Positions 52,896-61,635 of a stretch of DNA of 64,000 nucleotides are shown one piece after another. The notes under the pieces were generated by a model. The model saw only the letters and a list, made by a program, of their open reading frames with translations, did no database searches and was not told the origin of the DNA. A program made the translations under genes and the position numbers. This DNA comes from UBA7446 sp965656545 (GTDB lineage Bacteria > Bacteroidota > Bacteroidia > Flavobacteriales > Flavobacteriaceae). The stretch covers positions 1 to 64,000 of the forward strand of contig CBFHKZ010000004.1 in assembly GCA_965656545.1 (NCBI GenBank), written 5' to 3'. Every line of letters starts with the position of its first letter. Position 1 is the first letter of the stretch.

Positions 52896-53651
52896 ATGCT
52901 TTATATCCGCATCTTGCTTTTGTGGCTTTGGAATGCTTGGTTTTACATCCTTTCTACGGTTGCTATTACCCTGTGTTTTCCACTGCTATTAGTCTGCTTG
53001 CTTCGAGAGAAATGGTACCGTGGCATTTATTTTTTAGCCCGTTATTTTTGGTCGCCATTTATTCTTTTTGGCATGGGTTTTATTCCACTTGTTCGCCACA
53101 AATCAAAAATTGATTACAACAAACAATACGTGTTTGTTGCCAATCATTTGAGCATGATTGACATCATGATGATTTTTATGACCATTAAAAAACCTGCTGT
53201 TTTTATAGGAAAGTCTGAGCTTGACCGTCTGCCACTCTTTGCAACCGTCTACAAAAGGGCTGCTATTTTGGTAGATCGCGACAGTGCTTCGAGCCGAAAA
53301 AGTGTGTACTATCAAGCCAAGCATAAAATTGAGATTGGCTTTAATATCATGCTCTACCCAGAAGGCCTAGTGCCTGAGCCAGAAGTGCTTTTAGCGCCCT
53401 TTAAAAATGGTGCTTTCAGTCTTGCGATTCAACATCAAATTCCCATAGTACCCATCACACTGCCCGATTGTAAGAAGCGTTTTCCGTTCCAGTTTTCATA
53501 TAAATATTGGGTGGGTAAGCCAGGCATTGTCAGGGCAAATGTACATGCGCCCATTGAAACAACGGGAATGACAAAAGATGACATGCCTGCACTAAAAGAA
53601 AAGGTACATCAGTTTATGAGTGAAAAGCTAATAGAAGAAGGGTATCGCTAG
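52896..53651 (+). CDS. Lysophospholipid acyltransferase family protein (second PlsC-like)
   Basis: A 251-residue membrane acyltransferase. Motif I is NHLSMID and motif III is YPEGLVPEPE, where GLV replaces the usual GTR, followed by FKNGAFSLAI. The first 60 residues hold two membrane helices. The altered motif III suggests a different acyl acceptor from the PlsC at 11870. The start at 52896 is set by the promoter 5 nt upstream. Confidence 0.87.
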   Translation: MLYIRILLLWLWNAWFYILSTVAITLCFPLLLVCLLREKWYRGIYFLARYFWSPFILFGMGFIPLVRHKSKIDYNKQYVFVANHLSMIDIMMIFMTIKKPAVFIGKSELDRLPLFATVYKRAAILVDRDSASSRKSVYYQAKHKIEIGFNIMLYPEGLVPEPEVLLAPFKNGAFSLAIQHQIPIVPITLPDCKKRFPFQFSYKYWVGKPGIVRANVHAPIETTGMTKDDMPALKEKVHQFMSEKLIEEGYR

Positions 53652-53653
53652 GA

Positions 53654-54658
53654 TTATTCCGCTGAAGCAACGATGTCTTTGATCTTGCCTTCAATTTCTT
53701 CAGCAAGTTCTGGATTGTCATCCAAAAGCGTTTTTACTGCATCTCTACCCTGGCCGAGTTTGGTGTCGCCATAGCTAAACCAAGAGCCGCTCTTTTTGAT
53801 GATTTCTGCCTCAACACCAATGTCTAGCAATTCGCCTATGCGAGAAATGCCTTGTCCATACATGATGTCAAACTCAACCAATTTAAAGGGGGGTGCAACT
53901 TTATTCTTGACCACTTTAACACGTGTTTTGTTTCCTAAAACAGCGCCTGCGCTGTCTTTGATTTGGGTAGAACGACGAATGTCCAAGCGAACCGATGCAT
54001 AAAACTTCAATGCGTTTCCACCAGTCGTAGTTTCTGGGTTGCCAAACATGACCCCAATTTTTTCGCGTAACTGGTTGATGAAAATAACGGTACAGTTTGT
54101 TTTGCTGATGGATGCGGTTAGTTTTCGCAAAGCCTGTGACATTAGGCGTGCGTGCAATCCCATTTTAGAATCGCCCATTTCACCTTCTATCTCGCTTTTT
54201 GGCGTAAGTGCTGCTACAGAATCGACCACCACAATATCAACAGCCCCCGAACGAATCAAGTTATCGGCAATCTCCAAAGCTTGTTCCCCGTGATCGGGTT
54301 GTGAGATGATAAGATCATCGATTTGAACGCCAAGGTTTTTGGCGTAGTAGCGATCAAACGCATGTTCTGCATCAATAAATGCAGCAATCCCGCCTGCCTT
54401 TTGGCATTCAGCGATGGCGTGCAGTGTTAATGTTGTTTTACCAGATGACTCTGGTCCGTAAATCTCGACTACTCTACCACGTGGATATCCTCCAACGCCA
54501 AGGGCAACGTCTAGACCAATAGAGCCCGAAGAAATGGCTTCTATATTTTCTATTACGCTGTCTCCCATTTTCATGACGGTGCCTTTGCCATAGGCTTTGT
54601 CAAGTTTGTCTAGCGTTAATTGTAATGCTTTTAATTTGGCTTCTTTTTCGTTACTCAT
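53654..54658 (-). CDS. recA: Recombinase RecA
   Basis: A strand-exchange ATPase of 334 residues. Walker A is GPESSGKTT (residues 69-77), followed by IDAEHAFD, VVVDSVAALTP and loop L2 text NQLREKIGVMFGNPETTTGG (quoted to 20). It is of normal length with a short acidic tail (KDIVASAE). The promoter TAAGTTTG gives a leader of about 65 nt. No LexA-type box was recognised by eye. Confidence 0.98.
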   Translation of the reverse strand: MSNEKEAKLKALQLTLDKLDKAYGKGTVMKMGDSVIENIEAISSGSIGLDVALGVGGYPRGRVVEIYGPESSGKTTLTLHAIAECQKAGGIAAFIDAEHAFDRYYAKNLGVQIDDLIISQPDHGEQALEIADNLIRSGAVDIVVVDSVAALTPKSEIEGEMGDSKMGLHARLMSQALRKLTASISKTNCTVIFINQLREKIGVMFGNPETTTGGNALKFYASVRLDIRRSTQIKDSAGAVLGNKTRVKVVKNKVAPPFKLVEFDIMYGQGISRIGELLDIGVEAEIIKKSGSWFSYGDTKLGQGRDAVKTLLDDNPELAEEIEGKIKDIVASAE

Positions 54659-54727
54659 GCTTGGTTTTTTTATTTCGGTCTAGTTAGTGGGCTGTATGCT
54701 TTTAATTTTAAAATACGTTTCCAAAGA

Positions 54728-54735
54728 CAAACTTA
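54728..54735 (-). promoter_or_regulatory. -7 element TAAGTTTG of recA
   Basis: A perfect TAnnTTTG on the minus strand, 69 nt before the recA ATG. Confidence 0.5.
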
Positions 54736-54768
54736 CTTTTTATATTTAGATTCTTGCCCTTATTATGC

Positions 54769-55035
54769 TTATATCGTGTTATGGGCTTTTTTATTCTTCA
54801 TTGCCAAATCATATAGAAATTCAGGGGAAAAATCCGCATTGTTTGACCATGTCATGGTCCAACTATCAAGTTTAAAAGATTTGAAAAAATTAATTTCCCG
54901 TAATGGTTCAAAAATTTTTCTATGGTCTTTAAAAATAGTGTCTTTTAAATCAACTATTCCACTTTCGCCATTATCAAATTGAAGGCTAACGCTATAATCT
55001 TTTATATAATCTGCCTTTACAATACCCACTAACAT
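54769..55035 (-). CDS. DUF2442 protein
   Basis: An 88-residue protein matching DUF2442 (YSVSLQFDNGESGIVDLKD, then EPLREINFFKSFKLD and TMTWSNNADFSPEFLYDLA). These small proteins often pair with DUF4160 and are suspected toxin-antitoxin components; the mechanism is not established. It starts 5 nt after the DUF4160 gene. Confidence 0.85.
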   Translation of the reverse strand: MLVGIVKADYIKDYSVSLQFDNGESGIVDLKDTIFKDHRKIFEPLREINFFKSFKLDSWTMTWSNNADFSPEFLYDLAMKNKKAHNTI

Positions 55036-55040
55036 AATTT

Positions 55041-55298
55041 TTATTTTAAAGGTTCAATTGTGTTGAATTCACCCGTTTCTTTTATCATTTCCCAGTTTTG
55101 AGCTAATGCGTCTTTGTGAAGTTCTAACCATTCGAAAATTAATCTCAATGCTCTTTTAGGCATTTTCCCTTCAACTATTCCATCATCAATAGTTACAGAA
55201 ATTTTATACCCTTGATATACTGCGTGAAAATGAGGTGGATTATGCTCATTAAAATACATCTGAATAATTATTCCATAAAATCTACTAATCTCCGGCAC
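55041..55298 (-). CDS. DUF4160 protein
   Basis: An 85-residue protein with the DUF4160 signature PEISRFYGIIIQMYFNEHNP followed by PHFHAVYQG. The GTG at 55298 gives the usual start (MPEISRF). The promoter element TACCTTTG ends 4 nt before it. The frame reading from 55325 adds residues that overlap the promoter. With DUF2442 it forms a likely two-gene module. Confidence 0.83.
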   Translation of the reverse strand: MPEISRFYGIIIQMYFNEHNPPHFHAVYQGYKISVTIDDGIVEGKMPKRALRLIFEWLELHKDALAQNWEMIKETGEFNTIEPLK

Positions 55299-55414
55299 AG
55301 ACCAAAGGTATAAAAAACAGCACAAATCATTGTAGATTTACCTTGCTTAATTCTTGACAACACAGCTTCAATTCTTCGCGTTTTATCAGCACTATTTAAA
55401 GTTGTTATGGGCAT
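55268..55414 (-). CDS. Possible short ORF upstream of the DUF4160 gene
   Basis: A 48-codon ATG frame whose first half reads like protein (MPITTLNSADKTRRIEAVLS, then RIKQGKSTMI) before running into the DUF4160 promoter and start in another frame. It may be the truncated 5' end of a former third gene. It matches no family that I can name, and it may be chance. Confidence 0.3.
   Translation of the reverse strand: MPITTLNSADKTRRIEAVLSRIKQGKSTMICAVFYTFGLCRRLVDFME
55303..55310 (-). promoter_or_regulatory. -7 element TACCTTTG, 4 nt before the DUF4160 gene
   Basis: A perfect TAnnTTTG on the minus strand with GTCT before the GTG start. It predicts a leaderless mRNA. Confidence 0.55.
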
Positions 55415-55481
55415 AGGCTACGCGCTTTGCTAAAGAAATTTTCTATATGTCTGTCTTTTTTCCTGACGATATTTAATTTGA

Positions 55482-55489
55482 TATCTTTG
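55482..55489 (+). promoter_or_regulatory. -7 element TATCTTTG of trhO
   Basis: A perfect TAnnTTTG, 25 nt before the trhO ATG. Confidence 0.6.
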
Positions 55490-55514
55490 CTGCATAACCT
55501 TAATCCTGTATAGC

Positions 55515-56552
55515 ATGCAACTGTACAACACATTAAGCGCTAAACAACGCGCTGCCCTAATCGACCAGGCGGGAGAAGAACGATTAACCTTATCCTTCTA
55601 CGCCTACACGCACATCGAACATCCGTCTGAATTTAGAGACCAATTGTTTATGAGCTGGGATGCCTTAGGCGTTCTTGGAAGAATTTATGTAGCTCACGAA
55701 GGAATCAACGCACAACTATCGTTACCTGCGCCACGTTTTGATGCGTTTAAAAAACATTTGGATGCCATCGCTTTTTTAAAAGACGTGCGTCTAAACATTG
55801 CAATCGAGCAAGACAACAAATCATTTCTAAAGCTTAAAATAAAAGTGCGTGATAAGATTGTTGCCGATGGCCTAAACGACGACACCTTTGATGTGACAAA
55901 TAAAGGCGTGCACCTCAGTGCTGCGGAATTCAATTCGCTTACTAGTGCAGAGGACACCATTGTGGTGGACATGCGCAATCATTATGAAAGTGAAATTGGG
56001 CATTTTGAAGGCGCCATCACGCCCGATGTGGACACCTTCCGTGATTCGTTGCCCATTATTGAAAAGAACTTGTCCGAACACAAATCAGATAAAAATTTGG
56101 TGATGTATTGTACTGGTGGCATTCGTTGTGAAAAGGCCAGTGCATATTTCAAACACAAAGGTTTTGAGCGCGTATACCAGCTCGAAGGCGGCATCATTGA
56201 ATATGCGCGGCAAGTGAAAAATCAAGGGTTAGACAATAAGTTTATCGGTAAGAACTTTGTTTTTGACGAGCGCAGAAGTGAGGCTATTTCTGACGATGTA
56301 ATCGCCACTTGTCACCAATGCGGTTCTCCTTGTGACACCCATGTCAATTGTGCAAACGACGGCTGTCATTTGCTTTTTATCCAATGTCCATCGTGTGCTG
56401 AAAAACTTGATAATTGTTGTTCTGACAGCTGTGCCGCTGTTGTTGCCTTGCCCGAGGACAAACAGAGGGAACTCAGAAAAGGCACGCACAACAGCAATAA
56501 AATATTTAAAAAAGGGCGCGCCCATCACCTAAAGACCCTAAACCCATCGTGA
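55515..56552 (+). CDS. trhO: tRNA uridine 5-oxyacetic acid-pathway hydroxylase TrhO (rhodanese-related)
   Basis: A 345-residue protein that hydroxylates U34 of tRNAs to ho5U with O2. It has an N-terminal acylphosphatase-like domain (HEGINAQLSLP), a rhodanese domain with active-site loop CTGGIRCEKA (Cys199, Cys205) and a C-terminal cysteine cluster (CHQCGSPC, CANDGCHLLF, CPSC, CCSDSC) that may bind zinc. Its stop overlaps the gldH GTG start by 4 bp (GTGA). Confidence 0.93.
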   Translation: MQLYNTLSAKQRAALIDQAGEERLTLSFYAYTHIEHPSEFRDQLFMSWDALGVLGRIYVAHEGINAQLSLPAPRFDAFKKHLDAIAFLKDVRLNIAIEQDNKSFLKLKIKVRDKIVADGLNDDTFDVTNKGVHLSAAEFNSLTSAEDTIVVDMRNHYESEIGHFEGAITPDVDTFRDSLPIIEKNLSEHKSDKNLVMYCTGGIRCEKASAYFKHKGFERVYQLEGGIIEYARQVKNQGLDNKFIGKNFVFDERRSEAISDDVIATCHQCGSPCDTHVNCANDGCHLLFIQCPSCAEKLDNCCSDSCAAVVALPEDKQRELRKGTHNSNKIFKKGRAHHLKTLNPS

Positions 56553-57031
56553 AGAAATACTTCTTACTTTTTGTTTTAGGTGTGTTGATGGGCAGCTGCG
56601 ATACTACTAGTGAGCTTATTTTTAATGAGCTTCCAAACGAGGGATGGCCACAAGAGCAGTGGAAAACATTTTCCTATAAAAATCGCTTGGCTAATAACGA
56701 GGCTTCGCTATATTGGATACTACGCCATGACAACGACTACCCTTATGCAAACATTTTCTTTATCGCTGAAGTGACAACGCCCAAAGGACTAACCCAGTAC
56801 GACACCCTTAATTATAGGTTGGCTAATGCCGATGGCAGCTGGCTGGGTGCTGGAATGTATCTGCACGAGCTAAGACTTGCATATATGGAACGGTTCTTGT
56901 TTGAAGAGCCAGGAAACTATTTGTTTAGATTACGTCCTGCGGTTCGTCCTAATGATAGCATTGTTGCTGACAGTATGCTTGTGGGTCTACACCAAATTGG
57001 ACTAGAAATAAGAACCTCGCCAAATGACTAA
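56549..57031 (+). CDS. gldH: Gliding motility lipoprotein GldH
   Basis: A 160-residue lipoprotein with lipobox LMGSC (Cys17). GldH is needed for gliding and type IX secretion-linked adhesin function in Flavobacterium. The body (ANIFFIAEVTTPKG, TLNYRLANADGSWLGAGM, FEEPGNYLFRLRPAVR) fits the family. It starts with GTG. It overlaps the PBP gene by 8 nt; the gldH-PBP1A order is common in Flavobacteriaceae. Confidence 0.9.
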   Translation: MKKYFLLFVLGVLMGSCDTTSELIFNELPNEGWPQEQWKTFSYKNRLANNEASLYWILRHDNDYPYANIFFIAEVTTPKGLTQYDTLNYRLANADGSWLGAGMYLHELRLAYMERFLFEEPGNYLFRLRPAVRPNDSIVADSMLVGLHQIGLEIRTSPND

Positions 57032-59330
57032 AAACACCAAATACCGCAAGTTTGTTCGATTTATTTGGATTGCCTTTGCCGCGGCCACGCTAGGAGTTGC
57101 CGGCATCTTTGGCGCTGCCTCTGCGGGCTTGCTTGGGACAATGCCAGACTTTAGGCAATTGGAAAATCCCAAAACGAATTTGGCTACCCAAATCATTTCT
57201 GCAGACAACACGGTCTTGGGAAAATTCTATTTTAACGACAACCGTACCCCCATTTCATATGACGAAATTCCAAGCAGCATGATTGATGCGCTTATCGCTA
57301 CCGAAGACGAGCGCTTCTACAGCCATTCGGGTATTGATTTTAGAGGCACCGCTAGGGCGTTGTTTTATCTTGGGAGTAAAGGGGGTGGTAGTACCATTAC
57401 CCAACAGCTAGCGCGTCAACTTTTTACGGGCGTGCGTTCAAGTAATAAATTAGAGGCGGTTGTTCAAAAAATCAAGGAGTGGGTCATTGCCATTCGATTG
57501 GAGCGCAGGTACACCAAAAACGAAATTGTTACCATGTACCTCAATATTTACGACTTTAATTATAATGCCGATGGTATTCGCTCTGCAAGCTCTATATACT
57601 TCTCAAAAGTGCCAAAGGAAATGTCTTTGAGTGAATCCGCCATGCTGGTCGGAATGCTTAAAAACTCATCGTTATACAATCCTTTAAGGCGACCTGAGCT
57701 TGTTCGAGAAAGACGCAATATTGTTTATCAGCAAATGTTGCGAAACCAGCTGATTGACCAAAAGCAAAAAGACTCTTTGGCGGCACTGCCTATTGAAGTG
57801 GACTTTAATCCGCAATCACACAGAGAAGGTATCGCGACTTATTTTAGGGCCTACCTGCAAAAGTTCATGCGCTCGTGGATCGCAAACAACCCAAAAGAAG
57901 ACGGCAGTTCTTACAACCTCTATTTAGATGGATTGAGCATCTATACCACCATAGATTCTCGGCTTCAAACCTATGCGGAGCAAGCTGTGGGTGCGCATAT
58001 GTCTACGCTGCAAAAAGAGTTTTTTAGACAAAACACAAAGCGATTTAATCCAACGGCTCCCTTTTTGGAGATTAAAAACGATGAAATTGAGCGCATCATG
58101 GAGCAAGCCAAGCGACGCTCGGAACGCTGGCGAAAAATGAAAGCTCAAGGAATAGACGAAGAAAGCATCTTGGCAAGTTTTGAAGAGCCTACCGAAATGG
58201 AAGTTTTTGGATGGGGCGGAGATATAGACACCGTGATGACACCAACCGATTCCATTAGGTATTACAAGCACTTCCTACGTGCTGGCATGATGTCAATGGA
58301 GCCACAGTCGGGTCACGTCAAGGCATGGGTTGGCGGCATAAACTACCGTCATTTTCAGTTTGATCACGTGATGCAAGGGAAAAGACAAATTGGCTCAACC
58401 TTTAAGCCATTTGTGTATGCTACTGCCATTGACCAATTAAAACTTTCTCCATGTGATTCGCTGCCAGACGGTTATTACTGTGTTGAACCTGCCAAATTTG
58501 GTGCCCACGATGCGTGGTGTCCAAAAAACTCCGGTAACAGGTATATCGGAAAACGAACGCTTAAAAATGCGCTTGCAAATTCGGTTAATACCATAAGCGC
58601 GCGCCTTATTGACAAAGTGGGGCCAAGGCCTGTAGCCAACCTTGCCCGAAACTTGGGTGTAACCTCTCATATCCCCAGTGTGCCTTCCATCGCCCTTGGC
58701 TCGGCAGATTTGAGCGTTTATGAAATGGTTGGGGCCTATTCCAGTTTTGCAAACAAAGGAATTTATGTTAAACCCGTTTTGGTCACGCGTATTGAAGACA
58801 AAAACGGCACCGTAATTTATCAAGCAACTCCTGAAACAAAAGATGTGTTGAGTGAGGAATCTGCCTATGTAACCTTAAAGCTTCTTGAAGGAGTAACGGA
58901 GGCTGGTTCAGGTATTCGACTACGCCATGTGGGTGCAGACAAAACAAATCCCATTTTTAGGAATATCGTCACGGGCTATCCCTATGCCTTCGAAAATCCC
59001 ATCGCAGGAAAAACAGGAACCACACAAAATCAAAGTGATGGTTGGTTTATTGGCATGGTGCCGAATTTGGCTACTGGTGTTTGGGTAGGCGGCGAAGATC
59101 GCGCAACCCACTTTGAGACCATTACTTATGGTCAGGGCGCCACGATGGCCCTGCCTATTTGGGCAAGTTATATGAAAGCTTGTTATGCAGACTCTACACT
59201 AGTTGTGTCGCAAGAGCCGTTTGAAGCGCCATCGTTTGTCTCCATCCCGCTGGATTGTGACTCGCTATCGTTGGCACGACAACAAAAATCCTTTTTTAAA
59301 GATGAAGACCTTAGTGATCTGGGGTTTTAA
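57024..59330 (+). CDS. Penicillin-binding protein 1A (bifunctional transglycosylase/transpeptidase)
   Basis: A 768-residue class A PBP building peptidoglycan. One N-terminal membrane anchor lies at about residues 12-38. The GT51 domain carries ATEDERFYSHSGID (Glu94) and GGSTITQQLARQLF. The transpeptidase motifs are SxxK at about 458 (GSTFKP), SxN near 521 (NSVNTIS) and KTG near 662 (AGKTGTTQ). It ends in a short tail, and its stop overlaps the convergent CYTH gene by 4 bp. Confidence 0.95.
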   Translation: MTKNTKYRKFVRFIWIAFAAATLGVAGIFGAASAGLLGTMPDFRQLENPKTNLATQIISADNTVLGKFYFNDNRTPISYDEIPSSMIDALIATEDERFYSHSGIDFRGTARALFYLGSKGGGSTITQQLARQLFTGVRSSNKLEAVVQKIKEWVIAIRLERRYTKNEIVTMYLNIYDFNYNADGIRSASSIYFSKVPKEMSLSESAMLVGMLKNSSLYNPLRRPELVRERRNIVYQQMLRNQLIDQKQKDSLAALPIEVDFNPQSHREGIATYFRAYLQKFMRSWIANNPKEDGSSYNLYLDGLSIYTTIDSRLQTYAEQAVGAHMSTLQKEFFRQNTKRFNPTAPFLEIKNDEIERIMEQAKRRSERWRKMKAQGIDEESILASFEEPTEMEVFGWGGDIDTVMTPTDSIRYYKHFLRAGMMSMEPQSGHVKAWVGGINYRHFQFDHVMQGKRQIGSTFKPFVYATAIDQLKLSPCDSLPDGYYCVEPAKFGAHDAWCPKNSGNRYIGKRTLKNALANSVNTISARLIDKVGPRPVANLARNLGVTSHIPSVPSIALGSADLSVYEMVGAYSSFANKGIYVKPVLVTRIEDKNGTVIYQATPETKDVLSEESAYVTLKLLEGVTEAGSGIRLRHVGADKTNPIFRNIVTGYPYAFENPIAGKTGTTQNQSDGWFIGMVPNLATGVWVGGEDRATHFETITYGQGATMALPIWASYMKACYADSTLVVSQEPFEAPSFVSIPLDCDSLSLARQQKSFFKDEDLSDLGF

Positions 59331-59794
59331 GACGGGATGCCGTGGACGGCTAAGTAACTGTTGTAATAGCGCTTATCGCCCGTAACTTCTTTTCCAATCC
59401 ATGCAGGAAGCTGGATTTTATCCTTGGCGTTTTTAAGTTCAATCTCGGCAATAACCAAACCCGTGTGTGCGCCTTCAAAAACGTCGACCTCAAAAAGTTG
59501 TTGCTGTTCAACAACGTGGTGCCTTGTCTTTTGGATAACACCAGGCAAGCATATGGGCATCAATGCTTTTGCCTCCGACAGCGGTATTTCTTGCTCCCAT
59601 TCTAATCGGGTGGTGCCATCGGCGGAAGAAGCACCTTTGATGGTCAGAAATCCTTTGCCCTCACCAATGCGCAAGCGAACGGTACGTGCTGGGTCATGGG
59701 AAATATAGCCTTGAAAAATTTGAAAAGAATGGCGTGCAGAAAGAATGGCTTGCGCTGGGTTGTCTACTAAAAATTTACGCTCGATTTCAACCAT
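59327..59794 (-). CDS. CYTH domain protein
   Basis: A 155-residue protein of the CYTH (triphosphate tunnel metalloenzyme) family, with the defining EIERKFLV at the N-terminus and alternating basic and acidic strands (RTVRLRIGEGKGFLTIKG, EIELKNAKD). Such enzymes hydrolyse inorganic triphosphate or nucleoside triphosphates; the substrate here is unknown. It shares one base with the nuclease stop (TAATG). Confidence 0.9.
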   Translation of the reverse strand: MVEIERKFLVDNPAQAILSARHSFQIFQGYISHDPARTVRLRIGEGKGFLTIKGASSADGTTRLEWEQEIPLSEAKALMPICLPGVIQKTRHHVVEQQQLFEVDVFEGAHTGLVIAEIELKNAKDKIQLPAWIGKEVTGDKRYYNSYLAVHGIPS

Positions 59795-60585
59795 TAATCT
59801 GCTGGGTCAAAAATAGCATTTAGCGTAGCGGCAAGACGCAATCCGGCATCTAACAGCTGCTCGCGAACCGTTTCGAAATGTTGATAATGATAAACATAGC
59901 CCAGTCTGGTGCCTTGCGGTGTTTTGTCATAAAGGGTATTCGCAAGGTCTTGAGATTGGTCTACCCAATCCAATAAGGGCGCTGTCATGACAACGGCTTT
60001 TTCGTCTGCCGTTTGCTTTGGCAAATGAGCTGCCAGTTCGCTGTAGCTCATATTATAATGCTCAATTAGATCGGAGTCCCATAATCGGTGGAGGTTGGTG
60101 CGCTTGCCAAACCAAAAAAGGTCGATGCTGTTTCCTCCTCTATCTTCCTTTCTACCGGCATGAAGCGGTTGGTGTATGTCACCTATAAAATGCACAAGTA
60201 ACTTTAGATAAAAAGCCTTGTCTTCTTGAGACGATACTGGGTTTTTTAGGATTTCTATACACGTTTGAATGGCTGTTACGATATCGCCTTTGGGGTTTTT
60301 ATCCGCCTCATTGTAGCGCGTGTTTTGATCCATATTGACATAATGCCAAGGCGCTAGGTGGTCATATCTATTGTCAGAACGAATTTCATCGGCATAGGTA
60401 GAAACAAAGGCGAGTGACATGCCGCCTAAAAGTGCGTTTACTTGCTGCGCCGCTTTTGGGGTTAGGTGTTTTTGGGCGACAGCACCAATAACTCGGTGTC
60501 CTGTACTTCCCCACACTTCAGCATAGGTGTTTTGTGATGTTGTGAATAAAAGAAGGAGTAGAACTATGTGTGTATACGTTTTCAT
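59794..60585 (-). CDS. Secreted S1/P1-type nuclease
   Basis: A 263-residue exported zinc nuclease. After the signal peptide (ending NTYAEV) comes WGSTGHRVIGAVAQ with the N-terminal Trp/His ligands. Further Zn ligands are in YADEIR, PWHYVNMD, HFIGDIHQPLHAG and HRLWDSDLIEH. It degrades single-stranded nucleic acid outside the cytoplasm. It lies 9 nt after the PorP/SprF-like gene. Confidence 0.92.
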   Translation of the reverse strand: MKTYTHIVLLLLLFTTSQNTYAEVWGSTGHRVIGAVAQKHLTPKAAQQVNALLGGMSLAFVSTYADEIRSDNRYDHLAPWHYVNMDQNTRYNEADKNPKGDIVTAIQTCIEILKNPVSSQEDKAFYLKLLVHFIGDIHQPLHAGRKEDRGGNSIDLFWFGKRTNLHRLWDSDLIEHYNMSYSELAAHLPKQTADEKAVVMTAPLLDWVDQSQDLANTLYDKTPQGTRLGYVYHYQHFETVREQLLDAGLRLAATLNAIFDPAD

Positions 60586-60594
60586 ATGGCAAAG

Positions 60595-61596
60595 CTACAG
60601 AATTCCTCGTATTATGGTTGGGCGGTATTTATCGCTTAAAAAGTCAATGCCGAGTGTAAACTGGTGAAAGCCTGTGTTGTTGATTTTTATGTCTCCGACC
60701 CCGACGGTATATGCGTATGAAAAGGTCCAATTTTGGTGTTTTACGCCTGTTAAAAGGGTAAATTGGGTAAATGGTTCGCTATATGCTGCGGTTGCGCTGT
60801 TGGTTAGCGTATCCGTAAGTCCTTTTCGATAAGAAGTACCCAGCCACAATTGTGTTTGACGAATGCTGTGGTGTGATTTTAGACTTACATCAACATTGGG
60901 ACGGTCTACATATTCGATATAGTCAACCAAAAAGGAAGGCTCCAAAGCCCACTTGGGTTTCATTTCAAAAAAGTTTCCTGCCGACACCAAGAAACGCCTT
61001 GGGCTTTCGAGCAATACTTGATCGCTGATGTCTTTGCCTACAAAAACAAGGTTTTGAACGGTAAGATGCGTATAAAAGGAGACTAAATTATACGTCATCC
61101 CTACATCCACATACATGCTTGAACTATTCACTTCCCCGCCTTTTACCGCCGCTTCTGAAGAAGGGGCAAAGGCCGTTTGGTCGTGTTGACGAAAAGAACC
61201 GCCTACGGTAAGTCCAAAAGAGAGCTGGTTTACTTCATCTACGTCTCTATAGGTGTTGATATGGTGTGCGTATGTTGCTTGTACTCCTGTTCTAGATTGA
61301 AAACCATTTGTGTCATTGAAAAACAAACCGCCAATACCGGATTTGTCGCCTACTCTTGCGTGCACGTTTAATGTCTGCATGGAAGGAGCGTTAGCGATCT
61401 CCAACCACTGCGTTCTAAAAGATGTCCTAACCTTCATCCCTTCATAATGGGCACCTGCCATAGCGGGATGTAATATGTAATAATTATCGGTGAGATAATC
61501 GGTATATATGGGCATGCGGTATTGTGCTGTTGCTGTGGCAACAAGCATCAAAAAAAGGGCTGCGAGTTTAGTAAATAGTTTTTTCTTATTGGACAT
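60595..61596 (-). CDS. PorP/SprF family type IX secretion membrane protein
   Basis: A 333-residue outer-membrane barrel protein with a signal peptide (FLMLVATATAQ) and the family N-terminus YTDYLTDNYYILHPAMAGAH, in register with the YxQYM...NPAYAG type of PorP/SprF. It ends with strands HQFTLGIDFLSDKY. SprF-like proteins help export one particular giant adhesin. The adjacent divergent gene at 61636 encodes such a protein, 39 bp away. Confidence 0.9.
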   Translation of the reverse strand: MSNKKKLFTKLAALFLMLVATATAQYRMPIYTDYLTDNYYILHPAMAGAHYEGMKVRTSFRTQWLEIANAPSMQTLNVHARVGDKSGIGGLFFNDTNGFQSRTGVQATYAHHINTYRDVDEVNQLSFGLTVGGSFRQHDQTAFAPSSEAAVKGGEVNSSSMYVDVGMTYNLVSFYTHLTVQNLVFVGKDISDQVLLESPRRFLVSAGNFFEMKPKWALEPSFLVDYIEYVDRPNVDVSLKSHHSIRQTQLWLGTSYRKGLTDTLTNSATAAYSEPFTQFTLLTGVKHQNWTFSYAYTVGVGDIKINNTGFHQFTLGIDFLSDKYRPTIIRGIL

Positions 61597-61635
61597 GTAA
61601 AGAATTCATTACATTCGTGCAAGTTACATAAACCT

